Below, piece by piece: positions 35,120 to 46,854 of a stretch of 64,000 bases of DNA. The position numbers and the translations under genes were made by a program. Below the pieces are notes generated by a model. The model was not told the origin of the DNA, did not search any database, and saw only the letters and a list, made by a program, of their open reading frames with translations. Numbering within the stretch: position 1 is the first letter of the stretch; every line of letters begins with the position of its first letter. Source of the DNA: Amorphophallus konjac (Eukaryota; Streptophyta; Magnoliopsida; Alismatales; Araceae); the NCBI GenBank assembly GCA_022559845.1, contig CM040124.1, positions 67,355,491-67,419,490 on the forward strand, given 5' to 3'.

Positions 35120-35136
35120 AACTTGCTCTGATACCA
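35120..35136 (-). promoter_or_regulatory. E2 primer-binding site, initiator Met tRNA
   Basis: On the minus strand, TGGTATCAGAGCAAGTT follows the LTR end after two bases. It matches the tRNA-iMet class also used by the TRIM-like element. Confidence 0.9.
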
Positions 35137-35138
35137 AT

Positions 35139-35553
35139 TGACGTGAAACGACCAAGGATGGAAGGTGGTGACCCTGATCGCCAAGTGGTACGAGGTGAAG
35201 GGCGGACCCGAAGGTCTCCTCGACGCTAGAAAGGTCGCATTTCGAATCGGCGTAACCGGAATGTCCCGTGACATCTTTTGATATACCACTTGATGAAGGG
35301 GACCACCATGGGTATGACTTAGGATATGTAGCAACTAACTCAATGACCCCTTGGACCTACCAAGCAAGCACGAACCAAACGGCGGACTCACTCAAGCGGG
35401 TTCACCCACGTTACGCACACCCGGGTCCGTTGGTGGACCGACGATGATGGTGAGGGTCCGAGGTTGGACCTTGGGGTTCCAGGGATATGGCTAGCTTGGG
35501 GAGGACCCCAATGGGCCAGGGATGCCCAATTCAGTGGGCGGCCGGCACGCCGA
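35139..35553 (-). repeat. E2 5' LTR, first plus-strand part
   Basis: Matches 3901-4313. Cut at GCCGA (35549-35553) by E3 and resumes at 57767. Confidence 0.92.
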
Positions 35554-36913
35554 TGTAGATTATGGAAAATCCACAATGAGAAAAAGATGGAAAAATAATC
35601 AATGTAAAGAAGAAGAACGTAAAGAAGCAAAGAAAGAAGCACGTGGTGCTAATGGGAAGTGTGATCGCCAGAGGGGTTACCTCAAAAAGAATGAAAGTGA
35701 TCGCATGTACCTTGTGTTAAGCGCGAGAGATTGTCAGATTTTCCTTCCTCCTTCCACCAGCCGGCCGATAAAGGGGGTTTGTAGCTTGATTACCCTTGCA
35801 AAGAACACACAAAACAAGTGAAAAAATTGATTAGCCAAAGGTGCGTAGTATCAATGTTCTAATGATATGAACTCAAGCAAATAAAGCATGAACACACCTT
35901 GTGTGTTTTGATTTTAAACCCCTAAAGAGGAGCAACAAGGTTGGGAATAATGGATGCAATGATATGCAAACAAACGGGTTATATGATGATAATATCTCTA
36001 GCAGAATAGCTAGAGGGATGTGTGTATGAGGTGATAATAGCTAACAAAATAACCAAGAGAGAAGAGGAGCCTTCTGTTGTGTGCGCAGCAGTAAAGGTGA
36101 GAAGGCAAAAAACACGGCAGCTGCAGCGCTAGGGGGAGGATGAAGAATCCGATGTGGAGGAAGAACCTTGAAGAAGCACCTGCAAAAGGAAGAAAACTCT
36201 CTCTCTTTCTCTGTAAAGCTCACACGATGCAGTTGCTCTCTTTTTAGCTGCCTCTTCCTCTCTCGCACGGGAGAACACACGGGGGTATTTATAGGGCCAA
36301 AGATCATTGCAAAACAAGGATTGAAATAAGGTAATAACCCTCCAAAAAGAAACCCTCTCCCCAATCGAACACAAGGTGCAAAATGGGGTAAGGATCATTA
36401 CTGGAAAGAAGCAGGCGAAACGGAGTTGGAAGTGAAAATGACGACCTGTAGAAGGGCGTCAATTGAAAATGACGACCTCACCAGGGGCGTTAATTAAAAT
36501 GACGCCTCCTATAGTGGCGTCAATTCCTGGACTTATTTATGGCAACAAAACACTTTCCTTATTAAAAATTCTGAAATGACGCCTGTCCAAAGGGGCGTTA
36601 AATAAGAGACGCTTCAAAGAGGGACGTCAATTCTTCATTTTTCAATTTGCTTAGGATTCTTAAAATTCCAGGAAATGATGCCACTATACATAGCCGTCCG
36701 TTTCTGAAGAGGCGCCCTTGACTACGCCGTTAATTAAAAGACTCCCCTACTTAAGGCGTCAATTCTATTCAACACAGAAAAATGCTAAGAAATCACAATT
36801 AAAACACGAAAAATAGAAAAACATCATATTAAGCCAATATTGAAGTCCACTTTGGGGCGTCACATGGTGACATGAGATTTACTCAACATAGCATCGATTT
36901 TGCCGTGTCTACA
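35554..36913 (-). repeat. E3 3' LTR
   Basis: Begins TGTAGATTATGG and ends GTGTCTACA. A minus-strand TATAAATA lies at 36286-36293, and the region 36430-36770 is packed with GACGCC hairpins. It pairs with 56360-57761. Confidence 0.93.
36430..36770. repeat. GACGCC hairpin cluster in the E3 3' LTR
   Basis: About eight copies. A clean one has stem GACGCC at 36501-36506 and GGCGTC at 36516-36521, preceded by AAAAT and followed by AATT. The same set lies in the other LTR at 57285-57615. Confidence 0.88.
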
Positions 36914-37959
36914 GCTGTCCCGCCTTGGCGTCTGCTTTGAAAGGGAGTGAGATGGAATGAAGTGAAAGTGAAACATGCGGCGTGGAGTGGAACGAACTGA
37001 TAAGTAGATGCCAAGGTGTGATGTGACACGCCTTCGACACTAGACGTTAGAAATCTTTCCAAGATTCTAAGTGAAACAACTCTGGATGGTTACAAGAAAG
37101 CTTTGATGAGCTGGACCGAAGGGATTAAACTAAATGAACTAAAATGTGCACGAGGGCACGAAAGAGAAACACCATTGGAGAGCGGTTACCAGCCAATGTG
37201 GACATGCTACAACCAAGGTGGATTTGCAGGAAAATAAAATGAATTGGGATAGAGACCCAGCAAATGAACGCTTTTCAAGGAACCAGCCTGAACGGCTTCA
37301 AAGAGAATAAAGTACTTGATTTAGAATGGAATATCTCATGTTAACTCAATTAAGAGCGAGCGACCTTCATTATTAGCGTAATATGAAGATTTTCATCATG
37401 AAGCTCAAAGTCCTACATGATGCATGCTGGGCTAAAAGAAAAATTAAAACAAACTTAAAAATAGAAGATAATCAAGGATAATATTGTTAAGCCATCTAGA
37501 TTTGGTCAAGAATCCAGATCTCCAAGTTGACACTAAGCCGAAGCCCGTTTGTCCACGTATCAACTCAGAAAGTGGAACCATTGTCCCAAACCTTGGATGA
37601 TTCAACGGCCTATCCGTGTGATTAAGACTCCCTTGGAATTATCACTATTTTTGATGAAGGGGAACTCAAATTCCAGGTTCATCAGAACCACAAGGTCCTT
37701 GATATGCTATAGTAGCGTAGAATATCATATAGTAACAATGCTTACAGAAATGCATACAGGAAGATGGTGATAATATGAGCATGTGGGAACTGAGATATGA
37801 GGTGCAGCCACCGTGGGGCTTGGATGATGATGTCGGGTTGGTGAGACTGAGAGCTTCTTACCCTGCACTCAAAATTTCATTAGTCCAAGATATAAGGATG
37901 CATAAGGCAACGGTTTAAGCATGAAAGCATACTCAACAATATTGGTTTGAATTTGAGAA
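36914..37959. other. E3 region next to the 3' LTR, no gene seen
   Basis: No recognisable protein. The minus-strand stretch bordering the LTR (CCAAGGCGGGACAGC, 36914-36928) is a reasonable polypurine tract. Confidence 0.5.
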
Positions 37960-38200
37960 TTTTTTGGAGTATTTTTTTTTGATTTATTTGAATTTTTTTC
38001 TCTTTTTTTTTCTTTTGGAATTTTTATTGGATTTATTTATTTTTGAAATTTTGAATTTTATTTGAGAACTTTTGAATTTTTATTTGAGTTTTGAGAATTT
38101 TTTTTGAGGATTTTTTGAATTTTTATTGGAATTTATTGGATTTATTTGGATTTTTTTAGATTTTTTTTTTGAATTTTATTGGATTTATTTGAAAATTTCG
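37960..38200 (+). repeat. T-rich degenerate repeat
   Basis: Loose repeats of GAATTTTTATTGGATTTATTTG-like units (given here in part) with long T runs. Confidence 0.7.
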
Positions 38201-38850
38201 ATGCTTAGACATGGAATGCGATGTACAGACTTTTGGAATGTATAGACATGGGCTGTGCAATGTGTAGACTTAGGGTGTATGCATTGTGTAGACTTATGCA
38301 ATGGTGAATGCACAGATGTTGGATGCATTGTATAGACTTAAGGGGAACGGATGCGTAGACTTGGCATTGTGTAGACTTAGGGAGGAACGGATGTGTAGAC
38401 TTGAGACGTGCAGACTTGTGTGCTTGGAATTGGATGTATAGACTTGGAGAGTGTAGACTTGGATAGTGTATGGACTTAGAGGAGTGTATAGACTTCAGAG
38501 TGTGTAGACTTCAGAGTGTGTAGACTTCAGAGTGTGTAGACTTGTGAATGCAATGTATGGACTTATATGGATGTATGGACTTCAACAATGTACAGACTTC
38601 AGAAATGCAAAGACTTTTGACAATGTACAGACTTGGGACTTATGAATGTATAGACTCTATGGAATGTATGGACTTTTGGGAATGTATAAACTTTGCAATG
38701 CATGTGGGATGTATAGACTTATGCAATGTATGGACTTTGGGAATGTGCGGACTTATGGATGTATAGGCTTATGCAATGTACGGACTTTGGGAATGGGAAA
38801 TGCGTTGGACATGAACAGACTTGGACATTGCACCTACGATGCTTAAACTT
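38200..38850 (+). repeat. TGTATAGACTT minisatellite
   Basis: About 35 irregularly spaced copies of a core TGTA(T/G)(A/G)GACTT, most followed by GNAATG and then the next core 10-20 nt later. Open frames through it (38548-38846) are repeat by-products rich in Met, Cys and Tyr. Confidence 0.85.
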
Positions 38851-39079
38851 ATGAAGAAGTGTGAATGGGCGAGCATTATTTTGAACTTATAATCTTGATT
38901 GTGGATTTGTGTCAATCCATGCATCTCCAGATTTACACAACCTGCACTTCTGCAATCCAAAGCTCATTAGCTCATCAAACAGAATTATCAGCTCAGGCCA
39001 GTTCATAATATGATCATAAGTGAATATAACATATAGCACTTAAGTTCAAAATGTTGTAAAGCAATTTAAAAGCATAAGC

Positions 39080-39270
39080 TCAGAAAATGACGCCCCTTTA
39101 CAGCGGCGTCAAATCAAGAAATGACGACTGTTATTAGGGCGTTAATTGAAATTGAGGTTTGATTTGGAATTGAACCGCAAATGACGTCCTTCAGGGAGGC
39201 GTTTACTTAAATGACGACCCTGATTATGTCGTTAATTAAACAAATGACGCCGAAGGGCACGTCATCAATT
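39080..39270. repeat. GACGCC hairpin cluster upstream of the first mobile-domain gene
   Basis: Five or six copies, for example ATGACGCC...GGCGTCAA at 39088 and ATGACG...GTCATCAATT at 39242. They end about 90 bp before the putative TATA box. Confidence 0.85.
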
Positions 39271-39360
39271 AACTTGTTTTCGTTTCCTGCTCGGAATTAA
39301 ACTTCCAGCAACTCGTTCTAATCAAACACAAACCGTGCTATCCGTTAACGTCCAAAACAT

Positions 39361-39368
39361 TATAAAAA
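39361..39368 (+). promoter_or_regulatory. TATA box of the antisense mobile-domain gene
   Basis: TATAAAAA about 100 bp upstream of the ATG at 39469. The spacing to a plausible leader is right. Confidence 0.55.
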
Positions 39369-39468
39369 GAGCTATGTTCGTCAAACCATTGAAGCAGACA
39401 GAGAACGGCAGAAGATCTAGCAGAAGCATAGCAGTAGTAGAAGAACTATCAGAACTTATTCCAGGAAG

Positions 39469-40837
39469 ATGAACATGATGATGCAGAAGCAAAGGCCTTC
39501 CAAGAAGCCAAAGATGAGCTTTCCAAGGATTTCTGAAGTTCCAGGCCATATTAGTGGGAGAATTGCCAACGGCCAAGTAAGTGTTTTTGATATCAGAGCT
39601 TTATTTTTGTTCTTCTTTTTCTTCCTTTTTCAAAATTTCTGATTACATCTTCTCTTCTTCTTCTTTGTTTCTTTTACGTTTTCAGGACTACCCAATTGTT
39701 CCAGGACCAAGGAGATCTCTAAAGATTAAATGGCTCCCTTTATTACTCTCCAAACTATCATTAGACATGAAATCTTTCCTCTCTAGGTGGCACCTTCTTG
39801 GCCTCTTGACCCATGCTACTCATTACAATGATATTCACCTAGATTGGGCCTCAATTGGAGCTCTCATAGAACTATGGCACCCTCACACCCACACCTTCCT
39901 TTTTCCAACCTTTGAAGCTACTATACTCCTAGAGGAGGTAGAGACACTCCTAGGCGTAAGAAAGATGAAGCAAGGAGAAGAGTCTAAAATGGCTCACATG
40001 GCTAAACCAATACAAGCTCATGACATACTCACTAGCCTTATTCAAAACTCAAATCTAGTGAACCAAATTAAAGCTCATAAGGGAATCAACCTTCTAAAGT
40101 TAGCTTCATGGGTGTTCAAAAATATGGACAAAGCTCAAGAGGATGAAGACTTGTTAGAGAGAGTGATGAAGGGGTTTGTCATATGCATAGCGGGAGCTAT
40201 ATTATTCCCTTCAATGGAAGATCATCTAGAGGAGCATCACTTGAGTGCTATAGCTAGCATATGGGAAAGAAAAAGAATAGGTCCGGCAGTACTAGCCAAC
40301 CTATACAATGGGCTTACCTCGGCTTCCTTAGGACGGCCCCTCTACGGGTCAATGCTTCTTCTATCTTGTTGGATAGATCTTCATTTCAAATTTGACCCAT
40401 GCCAAGCAAACCAAGCGGCCTCCAAGATATTTTTAAAGAGCCCTCTTCGGTATATGACAAATTCTTTAGGCCTATGTGAGAGAGTGACCAATCGGGCTCC
40501 CAAGCTCAAGAAAAGAAGTGAATGGAGGGACTACTTCACAACAATGCCAAAGAGCGATTTTACTTGCACACAGGAGTTTCTCAAGACCCAAGATCTTCGC
40601 TCAAGACTCTCCTCCGGCATAGAGCTTCGGTTGATTGGCGGGACCGACTTTGCCCGCTACAACGCACACCGGTGCCTCCCACAGCTCGGGCTACCTCGAC
40701 ACCTCTTTGAAGAACCTTCTCACCTTCCTCCACTCAAAAGAAGGGAATTATGCTCAAGTGGAGATCATGAAGAAATCAAGACGATAATGGCTCAGTGGAA
40801 GGTTGGACTACTCCAAAAGTCCAAGGCATATGTATAA
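39469..40837 (+). CDS. Plant mobile domain protein, intact, antisense within E3
   Basis: Two exons: 39469-39576 (36 codons, phase 0) with donor GTAAGT, a 109-bp intron ending TTTTCAG, and 39686-40837. Total about 419 aa. The first exon encodes a basic start (MNMMMQKQRPSKKPKMS) and the second starts DYPIVPGPRRSLK. The core LLTHATHYNDIHLDWASIGA followed by LWHPHTHTFLFPTFEATILL and LEEVETLLGV matches the plant mobile domain (PF10536), where 'ETHTFHLPxGExTxTLEDVxxLLGL' is the hallmark. A poly-A signal AATAAA is at 40934. Mobile-domain proteins occur in host genes (MAIN/MAIL type) and in several transposons, and antisense extra ORFs after pol are known in Tat-lineage elements. No stop breaks this ORF, unlike gag-pol. 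Its role is unknown. Confidence 0.82.
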
Positions 40838-41039
40838 GAAGAAGAAGATAAATGCAAATCATATGTACTATCTCTCAGGAAGATAAGGCCTCTGATGGCT
40901 CAATAAATGTAATCATGATTTTTCTTTCAATGAAATAAAGATATTTCCTTTATTTGAGCCAAGACAATGAGTTAATATGATCATTTCTTCCAATTGTATA
41001 TAATTCTGTCTGAAGAAACTGAGTTTCGGGTCTCTATTC

Positions 41040-41490
41040 TGAGCAGCGCCTCCATCGACGGCGTCAATTTATTAAACAATGCCTCCAATGACGCCGTCAA
41101 TTCCATTTAATCAATTCCTTAAACTAATTCAAAATTACAATTGACGTTTTCATGACAGGCGTTTCTTAATTCGCGCCTCAACGCCAGACGTTAATCACTT
41201 AGAATTCTTTGAAATATTTTCAAAATAAATCCTTAATTTTGTTAAAATGACGCCCTTAATTAGGTCATGAATTACTCAACGGACGCCTATTTCCAGCGGC
41301 GTCAAATTCAAATAGTAGTTATTATGATCAATCAAATCAATTAGTTTCCCATTAATGCGCCTGACGACAGTTCCAATTTCCCATGCAAATGCAAATAACG
41401 CCTAGCCTCGGGTCGTCATTTCAACAAACCACGCCCTTCATCAGACCGTCAATTAATCAAAACACGGCGGCCATTCGGGAGTCAATTTTA
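41040..41490. repeat. GACGCC hairpin cluster between the two mobile-domain genes
   Basis: About nine copies with variant arms (GCGCC, ACGCC, GGCGTC, TCGTC). A few, such as near 41400, are in the opposite flank orientation (GTCATTT at the right). Confidence 0.82.
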
Positions 41491-41617
41491 TTCGACCGTT
41501 AAAACCCTTTTTCCCTCCTTCTTCTCCTTCCTTCGTCCACTTTCTTCTGCAAACCCTAACCGAGACCTCCATCTCCGTCTCTCCCATTCTCACTCTACTC
41601 TCTTCTTTCTCAAACCC

Positions 41618-44600
41618 ATGGCGGGCGGTACTCACAAGTGTCAAAGGGTTGTTGCCCCCGACGTGGTGGACTTGGAAGGCGAACAACAAGCGGTAGAGGA
41701 GGTTCCTCCAGCGGCGGCCGAGGAGGCACCACCGTCCGAGGAGGCTCCAATGGTGGAGCAAGCCGGTGCGACCGAGGAAGAAGGAGAAGATGATGGAGAA
41801 GAAGATGAAGACGATGACGAGGACGCCGATGACAAAGACGAAGGAGATGAAGAAGGAGAAGGAGAAGAAGAAGGAGGAGAAGAAGAACAACAAGAAGAAG
41901 AAGAACAAGGAGAGTAAACGCCGGTGGCGGCGGCGGTTGTTCCCTGACCTGGGCAACCACGACGACCACGATAACCCCGGCAACCCCTCCGTGGAGGGCT
42001 AATGGTGCCCGGACGATGAAAGGTAGGTCCCCCAAACCCTCAATTTTGATTTCATTTTTATTTATTTTCAATTCCCACCAAATTCCATAGCTCTCGGACT
42101 TGGTCGAGGAAAAACCAGGCAAATGACGCCCCCAGGGGTGTCGTCAATTAAAACGACGCCCAAGCCTAGGTCGTCAATTTAATTAATTTAAATTTCTGAA
42201 ACTGATTAACATGAAATCATGCCCTGCAGTATGTCGTCAATTTTTAAATTATGATTATGCTGTTAATTTACATGCCATTTCATTTATTTTTAATCTGTAT
42301 GTCTCTACTTTTTATCTCTTTTTTTTATTTTTTTATTTCGCATGCTAGCTTAAAAACCCCAGAGAAACAGCGCCCCCATCCGGGGCGTCAATTCGTTAGG
42401 TAATGACACAAGGGTGGTCGTCAGTTAACATTTTCCAGAAATGCAATTTAGGATAGAAAAATTGCTTTGTGAACCACGCCCCCCACAGGGGCGTTACTTA
42501 GACAACTGACGACCCAGGGTTGGGCGTCAATTCAAAATTTCTCATAATTTAAGAAAATTACCTTCAAACCAACGTCCCCCACAGCAGCGTCACTTAAATA
42601 AACAAAGACCCAGGGTGGGTCGTCAATTCAAATTGCACATGAAATCACCAGAAACACATTGTAAAATAACGCCACCCTTAGGGGCGTCAATTAATTGGTT
42701 AACAGCAGATGAATTTGATGAATATACACATGAAAACTTAAAGTGAGAATTTTATTTGTTGCATGCAGGGGTTGATGAGGACGCGGATCTCTTGGGTCCA
42801 AGTCTGAGCAGCTTACTACGGACTCCCCGAGTTCCAGAGAGCTAGGGTAGATGCCATGGGGTTTGGGGCCTTTCTTAGCATAGAGCCAGTTAGACCAGAC
42901 CTACCCATGATCTAGGTGCTCAGAGAGTGATGGGATAGGTCTAGCAGGGCATTTCTGATGCTGTGGGGTCATATGGTTCCTAGCCTAGAGGATGTTACTA
43001 GGATTACCGGGCTGAGGGTAGATGGAGAGGCGGTGAGCGGGATTTTACCCTACCCGATTATAGTGAGCTGACTCAGAGCCTACTAGGGCTAGAGACGGTG
43101 TACGAGACACCGAGCGAGTGTAGGACCATCTACCGCACCGACCTTACTATAGCTATGGGCTTAGGTGACTCTAGGTAGAGGTCGAGGGAGTCTCTAGAGC
43201 AGTTTTCAAGGAGGCTGATAGACGGGGCTAAGGCTGCCTATTGCCAGGACTCGGCTGAGAGGGAGAGAGCAGATTGAGACCTGAGGAGATTTCTATTCCT
43301 GATGCTCTGGAGGTTGCTGCTCGGTACAAAGGGCGATATCATCAACTGCCAATTCCTGGGGATACTCGAGGATCAGGAGGGAGTTGGCAGATACGCCTGG
43401 GGAGTGGCGCTGCTGGCGCACTTGATAGCTGACTTGTCCACGGGGACAGGTCGAGAGACGACTGTCAGTGGCTTTTCACCATTTCTTCAGGTATGCATTT
43501 TCTTTTTCTTTTTTTTTCTTTTCCTTTTTTTTATATGCATGTGAATGCTTTACTAATGCAATGGACGGATGCAGATATGGAGCCACTTGTACATGCCGAT
43601 GGGGCGTGCCGACCCACGGCCTGGAGGTGAGGGATTCTTCCCTCTGGCACAGCGCTGGCTACCGGTGGTGACTGGAGCCCCACTCGCCTACGAACTGCGA
43701 GTGTTACGACGGGAGTTCTGTGACTTCCCCACCTCACTGGTACGCATGCTTAATGTGATGCAATTTTTATTTATGTTTTATGTGGAATATGTTGATATGA
43801 TGATATGCATGTTGTGAATGCAAGTGAGATGGAGACCCTACGAGGGGATGACCGACGAGGGCCAGCCCTGGGTCGTAGCGGGCCGACCTCACTTCAGGCA
43901 TGAGCTTTGGGTTCATTGCCTGAATGAGATTGAGCCGTTACGGCTTAGGATGGTGATGAGGACCCTCGGCCTACACCAGGAGTGGGTCGAGGTTGGAGAG
44001 CCACGGGGGATGGGCAAGAAGACGCGCGGTCGCACGAAGGCGATCGACTGAAGAGTCTGGTTCTCTGACCAGTATGCCGACTGGCAGCGAGGTGGGACCC
44101 GAGTCACCTCACAGGCGGCAGACAGCTCCGAGTACCTCCGACGCTACTGGGAGGTTTACGCCGGCCGACCCCAGATGAGGGTCTTAGGGGTATGTATGAA
44201 TGCACTTACTTCTAAATTAAATGTAAATGCTTTGTATATCTATCATGCGACTAACATGTGATGAATGCAGGATGCATGGGACATAGTGGCGATGGACATG
44301 CAAGCCCACCTCCACAGCTTGGAGGCCCAGTTAGCTACCACACGGGCAGACCTCGAGACCATGTTGAGTGTTTAAATTGTCTATATGCAAATGAACTCCT
44401 GAATTATTGATGATTAGCCACTGACAATCTCAATGAATGCAGCGTGCCCAGCAGGGAGCAGTAGAGAGAGGGACGGGAGTGGCCTCCAGCTCGAGAGGAC
44501 CTAGTGCAGAGACGGCTGCACTAGCGGAGCAGTTGGCTGGAGCAGTAGCACGGGCCGAGGCGGCAGAGCACGACCTTGCCACACGGGTATGCTCTTAAAC

Positions 44601-45161
44601 TCAAAAGTCATTTAATTATTTATATGATATGCTCATGAACAATTGTGTTCACAGACCGAGGAGCTCCGGGCCGCTCTTACCTGCGTTGAGGAGGGTCAGC
44701 AGGCGATGGCCACTCGGGTGAGTTATTTATTTTCAGTTGTTAATTGCTTATTTCATGAATCATCGAATTATATATATGAAACTGATGAGTTGTTTGAATG
44801 TTTGCAGTCCTCAGAGTTACAGGCGGCACTTACCCGGGCTGCCTTGGCCGGGACAGAGTTGGCGATCCGCGAGCAGCGGGTCGTAGAGCTCGAGAGGGCC
44901 TTGAGGCGGCGAGAGGAGCTACCTCAGGACGTGGCGGAGCTGCGAGTCGCCCTCGAGATGGAGCAGAGGGAGCGTGCCCGGGAGTGCGAGGAGCACCAGG
45001 CGGACCGTGCGGAGCTTGTGGCTTTGAGGGCCCAGCTAGCCGTTTCCCAGGAGCGGCTGCGGGCGACCGAGGAGCGGCTTCAGCGAGGCCGAGAGCGAGC
45101 GCGAGCTGCGGGGTACGCCTTCACGAGCTCCACCTTCGTAGGAGGTTCCTCTCTCCGGTAG
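41618..45161 (+). pseudogene. Second plant mobile domain gene with acidic start and coiled-coil exons (decayed)
   Basis: A CT-rich leader with CAAACCCTAACC precedes ATG 41618. The first exon encodes a strongly acidic stretch (Glu/Asp-rich, about 60 residues) and ends near the donor GTAGGT at 42023. After an intron full of hairpins, exon 42770-43490 reads AYYGLPEFQRARVDAMGFGA, then SRAFLMLWGHMVPSLEDVTR and ITGLRVDGEAV, the mobile-domain hallmark region. Further exons near 43575-43739, 43825-44189, 44271-44360, 44443-44586, 44655-44717 and 44808-45161 follow, each preceded by GCAG or ACAG. The last three encode heptad-like Ala/Glu/Arg/Leu coiled coil, with ELRAALT and ELQAALT repeated in consecutive exons. 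Stops after LPMI and VLRE in the core are TAG and TGA in place of likely CAG and CGA, with more stops near 43070-43160, so it is a pseudogene. Confidence 0.75.
42115..42700. repeat. GACGCC hairpin cluster inside an intron
   Basis: About nine copies, including several with longer GC stems (GCGCCCC...GGGGCGTC at 42369-42388, ACGCCCCCC...GGGGCGTTA at 42476). They fill the putative first intron of the second mobile-domain gene. Confidence 0.88.
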
Positions 45162-46854
45162 AGGAGCGAGGCAGAGGGGCCGGTTCGAGCTCCATCTACT
45201 TCACAGGGGTCCATGCCCCCTCCACCAGCGCCTCGTCGGGAGGACGAGAGTGAGGCAGAGAGTAGGAGAGAGGAGGGTGGGGGCGAGAGCTGAGAGACTT
45301 ACTTGTACTCCTCCACCCTCACACCTGTACTCAGACATTTATGATATATATATATATACGAGATTGAAATTTTTGTTACCTGAGCACTTGCGTAGCTGAG
45401 TACTTGTGTTTTCTTTCCACTTTCTCACCTTTTATTTTTTTTTGCCCTGCGCCTGTAGCTGTAGTTCACACTTGAACAAACAGGTTAATCCATCTATTCG
45501 GCTTGGCCCCTTGCTCAATAAGCAAGGGGATGTCTTTACTTTGACCTTGATAACGGGTCAAGGGGCCAAGCCTTTAATCAATGAAGGTAAAATGATAATC
45601 AAACATAAGGAAAATGCGACATGCAAGCAAGCAACTGCTAACTCAAAATAAAAGATGCCCACACAAAGATGCAATCAAGCATATGTATAACAATGTTCCA
45701 TTTTTTTATATATATTTTTTTCATTTTGTTCAATTTTAAAAAATGACGCCCTCGCAAACGGCGCTTATTGTGAAATTGACGCCACCACGATAGGCGTTTA
45801 TTTTGAAAAACATATTTTTTGTTGTTGTTTGATTTGAAAATGACGACTTCATGAAAGTCGTTAATTTTGAAAGAGACGCCTGTATAGAAGGCGCGAATTT
45901 ATTTTTTTCCATTTGTTTTGAAAATGACGGCTTTATTAAAAATATATATATATTTATTTGATTTCTTATTATTATTTTTTATTTTCAATTTTTTTATTTT
46001 TGATTGATTTATATATTTTTTGAAAGCAGGCATAGCACGGGGCCTTTAAACCTTACGCCATCATGATCTTAAATTCATTAACCTTTCTCGAAAGACTTAA
46101 CAAAGGGGTCAACGTGCTAAGTGACTTATGCTTTTACTCATATTCTCTTGCAGCCCCTTCTTTCTTGGTTGATCTTTGCCATTCTTTGAGTTTACAATCC
46201 ACCATGGAGGGAGAAAAGAAGAATAACTTGAGGAAGCTCACGAAAGGTTTCCGAGAATGGGGAACGCTCCTCCCCTGCCTTAATGCCTGTTCGGATTTGG
46301 TCTTTGGCTTAGGGAAATTTGGTTGCTCTTTTCGCCCTTATTCACGCATGCTTACGACCAGGGTTTTCCCTGCGGGGACTTTGCCCTCTTGACATGCTTT
46401 CTTTTATCATATTTTCCTTTATTTTTCTTTCTTTCCTTTCAAAATAGATAAAGACCTAATTGTACTTGGGCTTTAAGCATTTTCTTCCCTTTTGGGCCCT
46501 GACTTCCACCTACTAGGGCGATAGGCAGGCTTGGTTAGTAACCCTTTGCCCGTACTCTCCCTCGTGAGCCGAAAAGAAGAAAATAGGTAGGGTTTCTACA
46601 CTCTTAGTTTGGGTTGGACCTTCCTTGAATTCCGGGCTGCTTGAGTTTAAGAGTAAAGCGTGTAGTGTGTGTGTGGAGTTGACCCAAAGGTTAAATCATC
46701 GAGACTGAAGAATGAATTAAGGATTTCGATTTTTCGGGCTTGTGGCCCATGTACCATACTTGCCTGCGATTTTCAATTTTTTTTGTTTTTTGTTTTTGCT
46801 CTGTTTTATTTTTGCTCTTTTCTCTTTTTTTACTTTTTTTGTTTTGATTTTGAC
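45162..46854. other. E3 region between the antisense genes and pol, with hairpins and T-rich DNA
   Basis: Holds five or six GACGCC hairpins (45741-45930), T-rich low-complexity DNA and a 109-codon plus-strand open frame (46063-46392) with no recognised domain. I see no supported gene. Confidence 0.55.

Noticed and set aside
41641..42122. Long minus-strand Leu/Ser-rich frames opposite the acidic exon
   Set aside because: They mirror the GAA/GAG-rich coding strand; the plus strand has the leader, the ATG and the splice donor.
36430..42700. GACGCC hairpins as a CRISPR array or terminators
   Set aside because: The DNA is plant nuclear; units are irregular, lack equal spacers and no Cas-like genes or T-run terminators accompany them.
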